A stretch of 27,326 nt of DNA from Flavobacteriaceae bacterium (lineage in GTDB: Bacteria; Bacteroidota; Bacteroidia; Flavobacteriales; Flavobacteriaceae), in NCBI GenBank assembly GCA_023145595.1, contig JAGLDM010000041.1, forward strand, positions 1 through 27,326, given 5' to 3'. Positions within the stretch are counted from its first letter, which is position 1. The number at the start of each line of letters is the position of its first letter. Of the stretch, positions 8,093 to 15,734 are shown in pieces. A program made the position numbers and the translations under genes. The notes below the pieces were generated by a model. The model was not told the DNA's origin, ran no database searches, and was given only the letters and a program-made list of their open reading frames with translations.

Positions 8093-8837
8093 TTGATGTT
8101 CTAATTTGCGCACTTGTTTTACCGAAGCGACGTTCTATATGTTGAAATTCAATTATAGCGTTGTAAAAATCTTTTTTTGTGAAATCAGGCCAAAGCACAT
8201 CTGTAAAATGTAATTCGGCATACGCAATTTGCCATAAAAGAAAGTTGCTAATACGTTTCTCACCACTCGTTCTTATCATTAAATCAACGTCAGGCAAAGT
8301 AAACGTATATAAATGATTATTTATAATATTTTCATCAATTTCTTCTATAGAAACCTGTCCTTTAACAATTTTTTTAGATATATTTTTAACTGCGTTGACA
8401 ATTTCTTCACGAGACCCATAACTCAAAGCGAGGGTGAGCGTTAAAGCTGTATTATTTTTTGTTTGCTCAATCACTTTATTCAAGCCATCGATTACAACTT
8501 TTGGCAGCAAATCATGATTTCCAATAACCTGAAGTTTAATATTATTTTTATCTAAACTCTTCGCTTCTTTTTTAAGAGAAGTAACCAATAAAGTCATTAA
8601 AGTTTTGATTTCGGTCTTAGGTCTCTTCCAGTTTTCTGTAGAAAAGGCATAAAGAGTCAACGCCTTTACTCCTGAATTTCTGGCTGCTTCAATCGTTTCC
8701 CTAACCGCTTTAACTCCATTTTTGTGTCCAAACACCCTTGGCATCCCTTTTTGTTTAGCCCAACGTCCATTACCATCCATAATAACGGCAACATGTTGAG
8801 GAACAACCCCTTTCTTTATTTCATTTAACAAATCCAT
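8082..8837 (-). CDS. uppS: Undecaprenyl diphosphate synthase (isoprenyl transferase)
   Basis: UppS condenses isopentenyl diphosphate with farnesyl diphosphate to make C55 undecaprenyl diphosphate, the lipid carrier for peptidoglycan and surface glycans. It is a cytosolic cis-prenyltransferase. Starting at Met 8837 gives 251 residues, the family length. A longer frame from 8912 adds 25 residues that overlap the preceding gene and match nothing in the family. Motifs are VAVIMDGNGRWA (catalytic Asp21), PRVFGHKNG, LTLYAFSTENWKRP, and near the C-terminus DLMIRTSGEKRISNFLLWQ…AYAEL with the WPDF block. It starts 2 bases after the porG-like stop and overlaps bamA by 11 bases, so translation is probably coupled. 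Confidence 0.95.
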   Translation of the reverse strand: MDLLNEIKKGVVPQHVAVIMDGNGRWAKQKGMPRVFGHKNGVKAVRETIEAARNSGVKALTLYAFSTENWKRPKTEIKTLMTLLVTSLKKEAKSLDKNNIKLQVIGNHDLLPKVVIDGLNKVIEQTKNNTALTLTLALSYGSREEIVNAVKNISKKIVKGQVSIEEIDENIINNHLYTFTLPDVDLMIRTSGEKRISNFLLWQIAYAELHFTDVLWPDFTKKDFYNAIIEFQHIERRFGKTSAQIRTSNEI

Positions 8838-8839
8838 TT

Positions 8840-9526
8840 TTATCGAAGAGGCGAATAACAGGGTGGGCGACCAAATGTATAAACAAGGTTGATACCAGAG
8901 AACACATACCAATCATTATCATTGGGGTTCCCGAAATTTAAGTCCGGAATATCAGTATTATTATAATCTAAATCATCTACAAAAGTATACCGCATACCAA
9001 TCTCTATAGCTCCGGCTAAATTTTTGTAAATTTTGGTTTTATAGCCAAGTCCGAACGGAATTGAAAATGATGTGGTTGATTTGTACTCGTAATCTCCTGG
9101 AGTTCCAGAAACTGCGGTTTTGTAATTTATTGCTGCAACTTCGAATAAAAGATATGGTGTATGCCTCTTATTCCTATCCCTACAAGAGAAACTATAATCA
9201 AAAAAACTATACTCTAAACCAACAGCAATTTCATGTAATGTATTCGTGAATTCGTACCCCCTTAGTTGGCGTGCAATATTCTCAGAACTAGCATCATCAT
9301 CTGTTAATTCAGCGTATGTATAAGTCCCTCTCAAGGCAATTCTTTGATTCAAATTACGCTTGTAAATACCCCCAATTGCATAACTGTTTGGGTAGATATA
9401 GGTTTCTCGTCCAACATCTCCTATATAATTGCTTCCACCTAGGCTTATTCCTATTTCGTTGATTTGCCCATTAGCTATAGCCGAAAGGAAAATAACACTT
9501 ACCAATAAAAAATTTCTTGTCTTCAT
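8840..9526 (-). CDS. porG: PorG-like outer-membrane protein (DUF6089), type IX secretion
   Basis: The 228-residue protein has a signal peptide (…LSAIANGQ) followed by an eight-strand-like barrel sequence with alternating residues and many Tyr/Gly: INEIGISLGGSNYIGDVGRE, NSYAIGGIYKRNLNQRIALRGTYTYAEL, HEIAVGLEYSFFDYSF, YLLFEVAAINYK, FSIPFGLGYKTKIYKNLAGAIEIGMRYTF and WYVFSGINLVYTFG. The opening, with the GGSNYIGD block and NPNDNDWYVF, is what I associate with DUF6089. Porphyromonas PorG belongs to this family, and its gene also lies directly before uppS and omp85. PorG is an outer-membrane component that works with the PorK/PorN ring of the type IX secretion system. The assignment rests on family features plus this conserved neighbourhood. 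No other T9SS gene is in the window. Confidence 0.8.
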   Translation of the reverse strand: MKTRNFLLVSVIFLSAIANGQINEIGISLGGSNYIGDVGRETYIYPNSYAIGGIYKRNLNQRIALRGTYTYAELTDDDASSENIARQLRGYEFTNTLHEIAVGLEYSFFDYSFSCRDRNKRHTPYLLFEVAAINYKTAVSGTPGDYEYKSTTSFSIPFGLGYKTKIYKNLAGAIEIGMRYTFVDDLDYNNTDIPDLNFGNPNDNDWYVFSGINLVYTFGRPPCYSPLR

Positions 9527-9537
9527 AAAATCGCGAG

Positions 9538-9569
9538 CAAATATAGTTATTTCAATTTGTTTTGTCCAA
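9538..9569 (-). promoter_or_regulatory. Promoter of the porG-uppS-bamA-ompH operon
   Basis: On the minus strand TTG (9567-9569) and TATATTTG (9538-9545) are separated by 21 bases, fitting the Bacteroidota consensus TTG-N17-23-TAnnTTTG. The start site would fall near 9531, leaving a leader of only about 5 bases before the ATG at 9526. No terminator was seen between nadK and this site. Confidence 0.65.
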
Positions 9570-9737
9570 GAACGGAACTTCTTTTTTGATAACTGTTTTT
9601 GAGTTAAAATATTGTAAAAAAACTGTTTAGAACGACTTCAACAGAACAACTTTTGTTTTTCCAAGTATAACTAAATTTCTTAAGCTCAGACAGTACAAGG
9701 TGTTTTTGGATTAAAATCGCACTTTGAAAAAATATTT

Positions 9738-10625
9738 CTATTTATTTCTAGTGTCTTCACCCCAAAGTAATTTCTTTCGAATTGTCTGAATGAATGAATT
9801 GTTTTTTAATTCAATCATTTTAATAGTGAAGGGCGCTTTTTCTACACAGATTTCTGTGGTGCTTTTTACAATGGCTATTCGAGAATCGAGAGAAATAGAG
9901 AATTCGTCCCCCCTACCAATTGCTCGCATTTTTATTGTTGTGTTATCCGAGATTATCAAAGGTCTAGCATTTAGGTTGTGGGGCGCAACCGGAGTTAAAA
10001 CAAAACTTTTTACTTGTGGTGTGATTACAGGCCCTCCACAACTTAACGAGTACCCTGTTGATCCTGTTGGTGTAGAAATAATGAGTCCGTCTGCCCAATA
10101 TGAAGTTAAATATTCATTGTCCAAATAAGTTTCTATGGTAATCATTGAAGCCGTGTTTGCACGGCTTAAGGTAACCTCATTTAACGCGTACGGCAACTCT
10201 TCAATGCTTTCTATTGGAGGGTTGGTTTTAATTTTCAATAAAGAACGGTCTTTTATGATGAACTCGTTTTCTAACAACAAATGAATGGCTTCATTTATTT
10301 CTTCTTTTTTTACGGTAGCCAAAAACCCAAGGCGACCAATATTTACACCAATTACAGGAATGTTTGAATCTCGAACAAAGGTAATAGAGCGCAGTACAGT
10401 TCCATCCCCACCTAATGTAAAGAAAAAGTCAAAAGAACTATCAAGATCTTCATGACTTGAAAACGTTGGGTAATTCGATTTAATCTGAGAGGTGGTTTTT
10501 ATAAGGTCTAGAAAATCTTTCTCGATATAGACATCCGCTTTTTTATATGCCAAAGCATTTAATAAGTCTTCAACATATTGTTGTGCTTCCTGATTAAAAT
10601 AATGTCCGTAAATGGCAATTTTCAT
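9738..10625 (-). CDS. nadK: NAD kinase
   Basis: NadK phosphorylates NAD to NADP in the cytoplasm, using ATP or polyphosphate. The 295-residue protein shows the family landmarks: FTLGGDGTVLRSI (GGDGT at about 72-76, with the catalytic Asp), VIGVNIGRLGFLA, the NE pair in ALNEVTLSR, and the glycine-rich block WADGLIISTPTGSTGYSLSCGGP (about 177-199). C-terminal strands include PHNLNARPLIISD. The Met at 10625 is the normal family start. It follows the CBS-domain gene by 53 bases on the same strand, so the two are probably co-transcribed. The 211 bases after it contain the porG promoter but no clear terminator. Confidence 0.96.
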   Translation of the reverse strand: MKIAIYGHYFNQEAQQYVEDLLNALAYKKADVYIEKDFLDLIKTTSQIKSNYPTFSSHEDLDSSFDFFFTLGGDGTVLRSITFVRDSNIPVIGVNIGRLGFLATVKKEEINEAIHLLLENEFIIKDRSLLKIKTNPPIESIEELPYALNEVTLSRANTASMITIETYLDNEYLTSYWADGLIISTPTGSTGYSLSCGGPVITPQVKSFVLTPVAPHNLNARPLIISDNTTIKMRAIGRGDEFSISLDSRIAIVKSTTEICVEKAPFTIKMIELKNNSFIQTIRKKLLWGEDTRNK

Positions 10626-10678
10626 TGGTTCGTATTTATTTTTTATTTAATATCTTTTTTCTGTTTGAGCCTCTTAAA

Positions 10679-11338
10679 TTACATGTTTATATATTTCTGC
10701 AGGTAATCTGACCTGTCTTTAAGTTCTTCTAAAAGAACATCTTCTTTATGTTTGGTTAATAAATTATAGCCATATCTTCTATATGCTTGAATGACATCAT
10801 TAATTTTTTCTCCAGAAATTCTTAAAGTAATTCGAATCATATCTTTATGGTATCCAGAAATAAAAACACCTATTAATTTAACATCGTTTGATTCGGTTAT
10901 TTGTGAAATTTCACTGAACGAATAATCTTTAAGTCCTTTTTCCAAAATAATAAAACAACCATCTTCATTTAATAAGGGGGTATCGCTAAAAAAACGCAAA
11001 ACATCATTTAATTCATAATAGCCTAAGTATTGATTTTCTTCTGTTAAAACAGGCAGCAAATTTGTGTCACTTGCAGCGAATACGTTTAATATATCAATCC
11101 AATTGTCATCATATTTAATTGAAAAATGGTCGAATAAATAGTTGTATTCTTTAAGAGGAGAAGTGGTTTCTTCTATTGTGAGAATATCACTTTCAGCAAC
11201 AAGACCAATTAAAAGGTTATTTTCAACAATTGGTAAATGAGAATAAGAAACCTCGCCAAACAAAGTTATAACTTCATTTATTGTAGCGCTAAGATTTAAG
11301 GCCGTAATGTCTTTCGAAATATATTCTGATATTTTCAT
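10679..11338 (-). CDS. CBS-domain pair protein with C-terminal ACT-like domain (AcuB-like)
   Basis: The 219-residue cytoplasmic protein opens with two CBS motifs: residues about 1-60 (MKISEYISKDITALNLSATI…SHLPIVENNLLIGLVAESDIL) and about 75-130 (DNWIDILNVFAASDTNLLPVLTEENQYLGYYELNDVL). A region from about 137 to 205 (GCFIILEKGLKDYSFSEISQITESNDVKL…ITLRISGEKINDVIQAYRRYGY) reads as an ACT-like regulatory fold. CBS pairs usually bind adenine nucleotides, so it may sense nucleotide state. Being just upstream of nadK makes a link to NAD(P) or energy status plausible but unproven. It is divergent from pdxJ, with a 92-base shared control region. Confidence 0.85.
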   Translation of the reverse strand: MKISEYISKDITALNLSATINEVITLFGEVSYSHLPIVENNLLIGLVAESDILTIEETTSPLKEYNYLFDHFSIKYDDNWIDILNVFAASDTNLLPVLTEENQYLGYYELNDVLRFFSDTPLLNEDGCFIILEKGLKDYSFSEISQITESNDVKLIGVFISGYHKDMIRITLRISGEKINDVIQAYRRYGYNLLTKHKEDVLLEELKDRSDYLQKYINM

Positions 11339-11408
11339 TAGTGCACTAAATTACAAATTTTGATTGTTGAATTCATTCATTGAAACATGGCTTTTATCAA
11401 TTTATCAT

Positions 11409-11416
11409 TATTTTTG
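11409..11416 (+). promoter_or_regulatory. -7 element of the pdxJ promoter
   Basis: TATTTTTG matches TAnnTTTG exactly and would place the transcript start near 11422, 9 bases before the pdxJ ATG. A TTG at 11380-11382 is 26 bases upstream, slightly too far, so the -33 element is unclear. This site also argues against the longer pdxJ frame from 11380, which would begin upstream of its own promoter. Confidence 0.5.
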
Positions 11417-11430
11417 CAAAAAACAATAAC

Positions 11431-12153
11431 ATGACAAAGTTAAGCGTAAATATTAATAAAATTGCAACTTTAAGAAATTCTCGTGGTGGAGACACTCCAA
11501 ATGTAGTAAAAGCGGCTGTTGATGTTCAAAATTTTGGAGCTGAAGGAATCACAATTCACCCAAGACCAGATGAACGACACATAAGATATCAAGATGCTTT
11601 TGATTTAATTCCAGTAATAAAAACAGAATATAATATTGAGGGCAATCCGATACCTAAATTTATAGAATTGGTACTAGCAACAAAACCAACTCAGGTAACT
11701 TTGGTTCCTGATGGAATAGATGCGATTACCTCAAATGCAGGATGGGATACCATTAAAAATCAGTCGTTTTTAAAAGAGGTGATTGCAGAATTCAAGCAAA
11801 ATAATATAAGAACATCTATTTTTATTGATCCAGATTTAAAGATGATTGAAAAGGCGCTAGATACTGGTGCAGATCGGATTGAATTATACACAGAACATTT
11901 TGCATCTGAATACGCAAAAGGAAATAAGAATGCTGTAAAAATATATGCCGAGGGTTCTAAATTAGCACATGATTTAGGAATGGGTGTGAACGCTGGACAC
12001 GATTTAAGTTTGGATAATCTTCAATTTTTTGCAGAAAGTTTACCTTATTTAGATGAGGTTTCAATTGGTCATGCATTAATTGCCGAATCTCTTTATTTAG
12101 GCATGCAGAATGTAGTTAATATGTATTTACACAAGTTAAAGGTTAAAAGTTAA
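11431..12153 (+). CDS. pdxJ: Pyridoxine 5'-phosphate synthase
   Basis: PdxJ condenses 1-deoxy-D-xylulose 5-phosphate with 3-amino-2-oxopropyl phosphate to give pyridoxine 5'-phosphate, the ring-closing step of DXP-dependent vitamin B6 synthesis. I start it at Met 11431 (MTKLSVNINKIATLRNSRGG), the family start, giving 240 residues. The upstream in-frame ATG at 11380 adds 17 residues unlike the family. Motifs are LSVNINKIATLRN, GAEGITIHPRPDERHI, TLVPDG, FIDPDLKMIEKALDTGADRIELYTEHFA, VNAGHDLSLDN and EVSIGHALIAESLYLG. The 3' end runs into a tandem GTTAAAA-like repeat that encodes the last residues (LKVKS). The alpha/beta-hydrolase gene starts 7 bases later. Confidence 0.96.
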   Translation: MTKLSVNINKIATLRNSRGGDTPNVVKAAVDVQNFGAEGITIHPRPDERHIRYQDAFDLIPVIKTEYNIEGNPIPKFIELVLATKPTQVTLVPDGIDAITSNAGWDTIKNQSFLKEVIAEFKQNNIRTSIFIDPDLKMIEKALDTGADRIELYTEHFASEYAKGNKNAVKIYAEGSKLAHDLGMGVNAGHDLSLDNLQFFAESLPYLDEVSIGHALIAESLYLGMQNVVNMYLHKLKVKS

Positions 12154-12157
12154 AAGT
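12134..12157 (+). repeat. Short tandem repeat at the end of pdxJ
   Basis: About three copies of a 7-base unit, AGTTAAA / GGTTAAA / AGTTAAA, span the last codons and stop of pdxJ up to just before the next ATG. Replication slippage here would alter the C-terminal tail and the spacing to the downstream gene. No other role is evident. Confidence 0.6.
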
Positions 12158-12160
12158 GGA

Positions 12161-12931
12161 ATGAGCGGAATTTTACATTCTAAAATTATTGGCAGTGGCC
12201 CGCCTTTATTAATTCTTCATGGGTTTTTAGGAATGGGCGATAATTGGAAAACTTTGGGGAATAAATTTGCGAAAGGTTTTGAAGTTCACTTAATAGATCA
12301 ACGAAACCACGGGAGGAGTTTTCATTCCGATGCTTTTGATTATGAGTTAATGGAGGCAGATCTTTTGAATTACATACAGCATCACAATTTAGAAAAAGTC
12401 AACTTGTTAGGGCATTCCATGGGTGGGAAAACGGTGATGTTATTTGCTGTAAATTATCCGGAAAAAGTGAACAAATTGATTGTTGCAGATATTTCTCCAC
12501 GCTACTACCCTCCACATCATCAAGATATATTAACCGCCTTAAATGCAGTAGATTTTTCTATTCAAAAATCGAGGAATGAAATAGAAGAAGTATTAAAAAA
12601 TTATATCCCTGAATTTGGAATTCGCCAATTTTTGTTGAAAAATGTAACGCGAACTTCAAAAGACACTTTTGCCTTTCGTTTTAATTTGGAAAGTTTAACA
12701 GAAAACTACGAAGAAATCACCGTTGGATTACCTCCTTTTTCTCAATTTGATGGGGCAACTTTGTTCCTGAGCGGAGAGAATTCGGGCTATATTGGCGTGG
12801 ACGATGTTGCTTTAATCGATGCGCATTTTTCAAACAATAAAATAGTAACTATAAAAAACGGAGGGCATTGGCTACATGCCGATAACCCAACCGATTTTTA
12901 TTCAGAAACAATCGATTTTTTAAACAGTTAA
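12161..12931 (+). CDS. Alpha/beta-fold hydrolase, YbfF-like esterase
   Basis: This 256-residue cytoplasmic protein has the hydrolase fold throughout. LLILHGFLGMGDNWK supplies the oxyanion-hole region, HLIDQRNHGRS is the conserved strand-loop, and LLGHSMGGKT is the nucleophile elbow with Ser86. Asp110 in VADISP matches the position of the acid in the YbfF group, and His236 in NGGHWLHADNP completes the triad. The family hydrolyses short acyl esters or acyl-CoA in vitro; the physiological substrate is unknown. There is no signal peptide. It lies 7 bases after pdxJ, so it is almost certainly in the same transcript, although no direct metabolic link is obvious. Confidence 0.9.
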   Translation: MSGILHSKIIGSGPPLLILHGFLGMGDNWKTLGNKFAKGFEVHLIDQRNHGRSFHSDAFDYELMEADLLNYIQHHNLEKVNLLGHSMGGKTVMLFAVNYPEKVNKLIVADISPRYYPPHHQDILTALNAVDFSIQKSRNEIEEVLKNYIPEFGIRQFLLKNVTRTSKDTFAFRFNLESLTENYEEITVGLPPFSQFDGATLFLSGENSGYIGVDDVALIDAHFSNNKIVTIKNGGHWLHADNPTDFYSETIDFLNS

Positions 12932-12975
12932 TTCTGTTAATTTTTGTAAATTCGTTTTTAATAATATAGAAATAT

Positions 12976-13317
12976 ATGAATGTAATTATTAGAATTTTGA
13001 TAACTGCTTTGACAGTTTTAATTATTGCGAGTTTTTTACCTGGAGTTCAATTAGCGGGTTACGGATCCGCAATATGGGTCGCCATCGTTTTGGGATTGTT
13101 GAATATTACGGTTAAGCCGTTGCTTATTTTCTTCACCCTACCTGCAACTATTATTACGGCTGGTCTTTTTCTTTTTGTAATTAATGCTGTTGTAATTTTA
13201 ATGACAAGTTCTTTTATAGATGGTTTTTATGTTTCTGGGTTTTGGGCAGCATTGCTATTTAGCGTACTGTTAACCCTTTTAGAATCAGTTCTGTTTTCGT
13301 TTTTTGAGAAAGAATAG
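12976..13317 (+). CDS. Small integral membrane protein, phage holin family IV-like
   Basis: The 113-residue protein is almost entirely hydrophobic, with four predicted membrane segments at about 3-25, 29-50, 55-78 and 86-109. The segment VAIVLGLLNITVKPLLIFFTLPATIITAGLFLFVINAVVI is typical of the family named 'phage holin family IV' or YvlD-like. Despite the name, these are common chromosomal proteins and nothing phage-like lies nearby. The function is unknown; some homologues are envelope-stress associated. It follows the hydrolase by 44 bases and could be the third gene of the pdxJ unit. The palindrome at 13365-13396 may end this transcript. Confidence 0.85.
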   Translation: MNVIIRILITALTVLIIASFLPGVQLAGYGSAIWVAIVLGLLNITVKPLLIFFTLPATIITAGLFLFVINAVVILMTSSFIDGFYVSGFWAALLFSVLLTLLESVLFSFFEKE

Positions 13318-13333
13318 AAGAAAAATCTATTAC

Positions 13334-13364
13334 TTTGTTGAGTTCTAAAAAAACACTACTTTTG
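13334..13364 (+). promoter_or_regulatory. Promoter of trigger factor
   Basis: TTTG (13334-13337), a 19-base spacer and TACTTTTG (13357-13364) match the Bacteroidota housekeeping consensus TTTG-N19-TAnnTTTG exactly. The start site should fall near 13371, inside the following palindrome, with about 55 bases of leader before the ATG at 13426. Confidence 0.75.
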
Positions 13365-13400
13365 CACCCTCAATTATTAAGCAATAATTGAGGGTGTTTT
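13365..13400 (+). terminator. Perfect 14-bp hairpin overlapping the tig start site
   Basis: CACCCTCAATTATT (13365-13378) and AATAATTGAGGGTG (13383-13396) pair perfectly around AAGC, followed by TTTT. It could terminate the upstream membrane-protein transcript. It begins one base after the tig -7 element, so it could also act as an operator or attenuator. The sequence alone does not decide. Confidence 0.6.
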
Positions 13401-13425
13401 AGTTAAAAATTTAAATAAAAATCAA

Positions 13426-14748
13426 ATGAATATTACAAAGGAAAGTATCGATACATTAAATGCAGTTATAAAAATTGAGATTTCTGAAGTTGATTATAAA
13501 TCGAAAGTTGCTGAGGTATTAAAAGACTACAGTAAAAAAGCAGATGTTCCTGGGTTTAGGAAAGGACATGTTCCTATGGGAATGGTAAAAAAACAATATG
13601 GAAAATCGATAATGATTGATGAAGTTAATAAATTGATTCAAGACACTTTGAATAAGTTTTTAACTGAAGAAAAATTAGACATTTTAGGAAATCCTATTCC
13701 AAAGGTTCAGGATGATTTTTCTTGGGATAAACAAGATTATTCTTTTGAATTTGAATTAGGGCTAGCACCGGTGTTTGATGTGAAATTAGACGGTAAAAAG
13801 AAAATTACGAAGTACACTATTGTTGCAGAAGAGGAATTAATCAACAAAGAAGTTGAAAACTTACAACAACGTTTTGGAAAAATGTCTGCTAAAGACATTG
13901 TTGAAAAAGGTGTGAATATTACGGGTACTTTTGTAAATGAAGAAAAAGAGATAGAGAAGAAATACAGTTTTGTTTTAGAAGATTTGAAAGGGAAATCAAA
14001 TCAAGATAAATTTTTAGGCAAAAGGGTAAGTGACGTAATTGAATTACAAACAAAAGGTTTGTTTGAAGATGATCATAAATTAATGGGGGCAACTAGTTTA
14101 GGTCATGATGAAGTTCATGGTTTAGAAATTCCATTAACTTTTACTATCGAAGATATTACTTTTACTGAATTAGCTGAATTAGATCAAGACTTTTTCGATA
14201 AGATATTTGGAGAAGGAAAAGTAACTTCAGCAACAGAATTAAGAGATAAAATTAAGGAAGATGCTGAAAAACAATTTTCATCTCAAGGAGATCAGCAATT
14301 ATTGAATGACATTACCGAGTATTTAATTGAAAATACAAAATTTGATTTACCATCAAACTTTTTAAAGAAATGGTTGGCTGTTGCTGGTGAAAACCCATTA
14401 ACAGAAGAGCAAGCTTCAGAAGAATTTGAAAAATCAGAAAAAGGATTGCGTTACCAATTAATTGAAGGAAATGTAATCAAAGAAAATAAATTACAAGTTA
14501 CTTTTGAAGAGTTAAAAGACTACGCTAAAGGATTTATTAAAAATCAAATGGCACAGTACGGAAACTTAAATCCAGAAGAAAAAGAATTAGAAGATATTGC
14601 TAATAGAGTTTTAGGAAATCAAGAAGAAGCAAAACGTTTGCAAGACCAATTGATTAGTAAAAAATTATTAGATTTTTACAAAGAAGCCATGTCTTTTAAC
14701 ACAAAAGAAATTACGTATGAAAACTTTGTAAAAGAAGTTTATAAGTAA
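13426..14748 (+). CDS. tig: Trigger factor (ribosome-associated chaperone)
   Basis: Trigger factor binds the ribosome exit tunnel and shields nascent chains. The 440-residue protein has the N-terminal ribosome-binding domain (about 1-115) with the signature VPGFRKGHVPMGMVKKQYG. A middle region (about 150-245) sits where the FKBP-like peptidyl-prolyl isomerase domain normally lies but is divergent, with little of the FKBP aromatic pocket recognisable. The C-terminal helical chaperone arms run from about 250 to the end (ELDQDFFDKIFGEGKVTSATELRDKI…, NEDLIS-like helices rich in Glu/Lys). Isomerase activity is therefore doubtful, which is common in this phylum. It is a single-gene unit with its own promoter and terminator. 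Confidence 0.93.
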   Translation: MNITKESIDTLNAVIKIEISEVDYKSKVAEVLKDYSKKADVPGFRKGHVPMGMVKKQYGKSIMIDEVNKLIQDTLNKFLTEEKLDILGNPIPKVQDDFSWDKQDYSFEFELGLAPVFDVKLDGKKKITKYTIVAEEELINKEVENLQQRFGKMSAKDIVEKGVNITGTFVNEEKEIEKKYSFVLEDLKGKSNQDKFLGKRVSDVIELQTKGLFEDDHKLMGATSLGHDEVHGLEIPLTFTIEDITFTELAELDQDFFDKIFGEGKVTSATELRDKIKEDAEKQFSSQGDQQLLNDITEYLIENTKFDLPSNFLKKWLAVAGENPLTEEQASEEFEKSEKGLRYQLIEGNVIKENKLQVTFEELKDYAKGFIKNQMAQYGNLNPEEKELEDIANRVLGNQEEAKRLQDQLISKKLLDFYKEAMSFNTKEITYENFVKEVYK

Positions 14749-14821
14749 TCAACACTAGCTATAAGGTTTGAGTTTACTGTATTTATGTATTCTCTTTTAA
14801 AAAAATGTAGTTTGTTTTACC

Positions 14822-14873
14822 AAAAAACATCCTTTAAGAATTATACTTTAATAATTCTTAAAGGATGTTTTTA
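14822..14873 (+). terminator. Strong hairpin terminator after tig
   Basis: ACATCCTTTAAGAATTAT (14827-14844) and its exact complement (14851-14868) form an 18-bp stem around ACTTTA, followed by TTTT. A-tracts at 14822-14826 extend the pairing and make it usable from both strands. It starts 73 bases beyond the tig stop. Confidence 0.9.
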
Positions 14874-14912
14874 CACCCAATAAAAATCAACAAAAAATAA
14901 AACCTATTTATA

Positions 14913-15590
14913 ATGATAAAAATAAAATACACACTACTTCTTTCTTTTACTTTTTTAATATTAAGCAGTTGTAGTTCTGTTAAAGTTCTAGGCTCGTGGA
15001 AATCTGAAGAAGCCAGCACTTTTAAAGAGAAAAACATATTAGTAATTACTAGAACTAATAATTTACAAGCTAGGGTCCCTTTTGAAAAGGAAATAGCAAA
15101 GCAGTTGCGCTCTAAAGGAATGAAAAATGTAACCGAAAGTTATAAACGATTTCCAACATTAAATCCTAATGCTGAAATGAATTCAGAACGCGCGGCAAAT
15201 ATCAAATCAATTTTAGAAGCCGAAAATTATAATGGTATTGTTTTAACGGTTCTAAAAGACAAACAGAGCTACACAACAGTATCTGAATATGGCGGAGGTT
15301 ATTATGCTGGTATGCCTTATAGCGCTATGTATCCAAGTTATTATGGCGGATTCTATGGTTATTATAACCACCCGATGTCTTTTTCAACCTACGGAATGAT
15401 ATCTGAACCAGGCTATTCTGTAACAAAATCTACTACGTATATTTTAGAAACTGTATTTTACAATTTAGATTTGCCGGAAAAGGATCAAATTGTTGCAGTG
15501 GTTACCACTAAAATAAAAGACCCTAAAAACTTGGAAAAAATTGCAGATAAATATGTTCAAAAAATGGTTGCAGATTTTAGCAAGCAATAA
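14913..15590 (+). CDS. Lipoprotein of unknown function with Gly/Tyr-rich segment
   Basis: The 225-residue product has a lipoprotein signal: a basic start, hydrophobic core and lipobox LSSC with Cys20, so it is probably anchored in the envelope. The mature part opens SSVKVLGSWKSEEASTFKEKNILVITRTNN and continues through a helix-strand region resembling the DUF4136-type lipoprotein fold (EKEIAKQLRSKG…ILEAENYNGIVLTVLKDK). A low-complexity stretch follows, about residues 129-160, with many Gly, Tyr, Met and Pro (GGGYYAGMPY…YYGGFYGYYNHP). The C-terminus returns to strand-helix sequence (STTYILETVFYNL…VVTTKIKDPKNLEKIADKYVQKMVADF). The family assignment is tentative. The gene is flanked by terminators on both sides, so it is monocistronic. 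Confidence 0.75.
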   Translation: MIKIKYTLLLSFTFLILSSCSSVKVLGSWKSEEASTFKEKNILVITRTNNLQARVPFEKEIAKQLRSKGMKNVTESYKRFPTLNPNAEMNSERAANIKSILEAENYNGIVLTVLKDKQSYTTVSEYGGGYYAGMPYSAMYPSYYGGFYGYYNHPMSFSTYGMISEPGYSVTKSTTYILETVFYNLDLPEKDQIVAVVTTKIKDPKNLEKIADKYVQKMVADFSKQ

Positions 15591-15629
15591 TTTTAGTGCT
15601 ATTCCTTTATCGGTTTAACATAATCAAAT

Positions 15630-15663
15630 AAAAAAAAGTTCTGAAAAATCAGAACTTTTTTTG
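15630..15663 (+). terminator. Bidirectional terminator after the lipoprotein gene
   Basis: AAAAAAAGTTCTGA (15631-15644) pairs perfectly with TCAGAACTTTTTTT (15649-15662) around AAAA. The A- and T-tracts form part of the stem and give termination signals in both directions. It lies 40 bases beyond the lipoprotein stop. Confidence 0.88.
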
Positions 15664-15695
15664 TCTTAAAATTTAATTTTTTCAAGTTATTACGA

Positions 15696-15720
15696 ATAAA
15701 AAACACTCTAAAACGAGTGT
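15696..15720 (-). terminator. Terminator after manA
   Basis: On the minus strand ACACTC (15715-15720) and GAGTGT (15703-15708) close a six-base loop GTTTTA and are followed by TTTTTATT. It lies 15 bases beyond the manA stop. The stem is short but the tail is good. Confidence 0.65.
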
Positions 15721-15734
15721 CATCCATCAATTCC

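Noticed and set aside
8093..8113. Longer N-terminus for bamA (start at 8113)
   Set aside because: It would put seven charged residues before a complete signal peptide and enlarge the overlap with uppS to 32 bases.
8838..8912. Longer N-terminus for uppS (start at 8912)
   Set aside because: The extra 25 residues overlap the porG-like gene and do not resemble the family; Met at 8837 gives the standard length and start.
9527..9737. Terminator after nadK
   Set aside because: Only imperfect pairings such as AAGGTG with CGCACTT were found, with no stable stem plus T-run.
11380..11430. Longer N-terminus for pdxJ
   Set aside because: It would start upstream of the -7 element at 11409 and adds residues foreign to the family.
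12976..13317. Prophage signal from the 'holin' name
   Set aside because: No lysis, capsid, integrase or attachment sequences nearby; this family is common in ordinary chromosomes.
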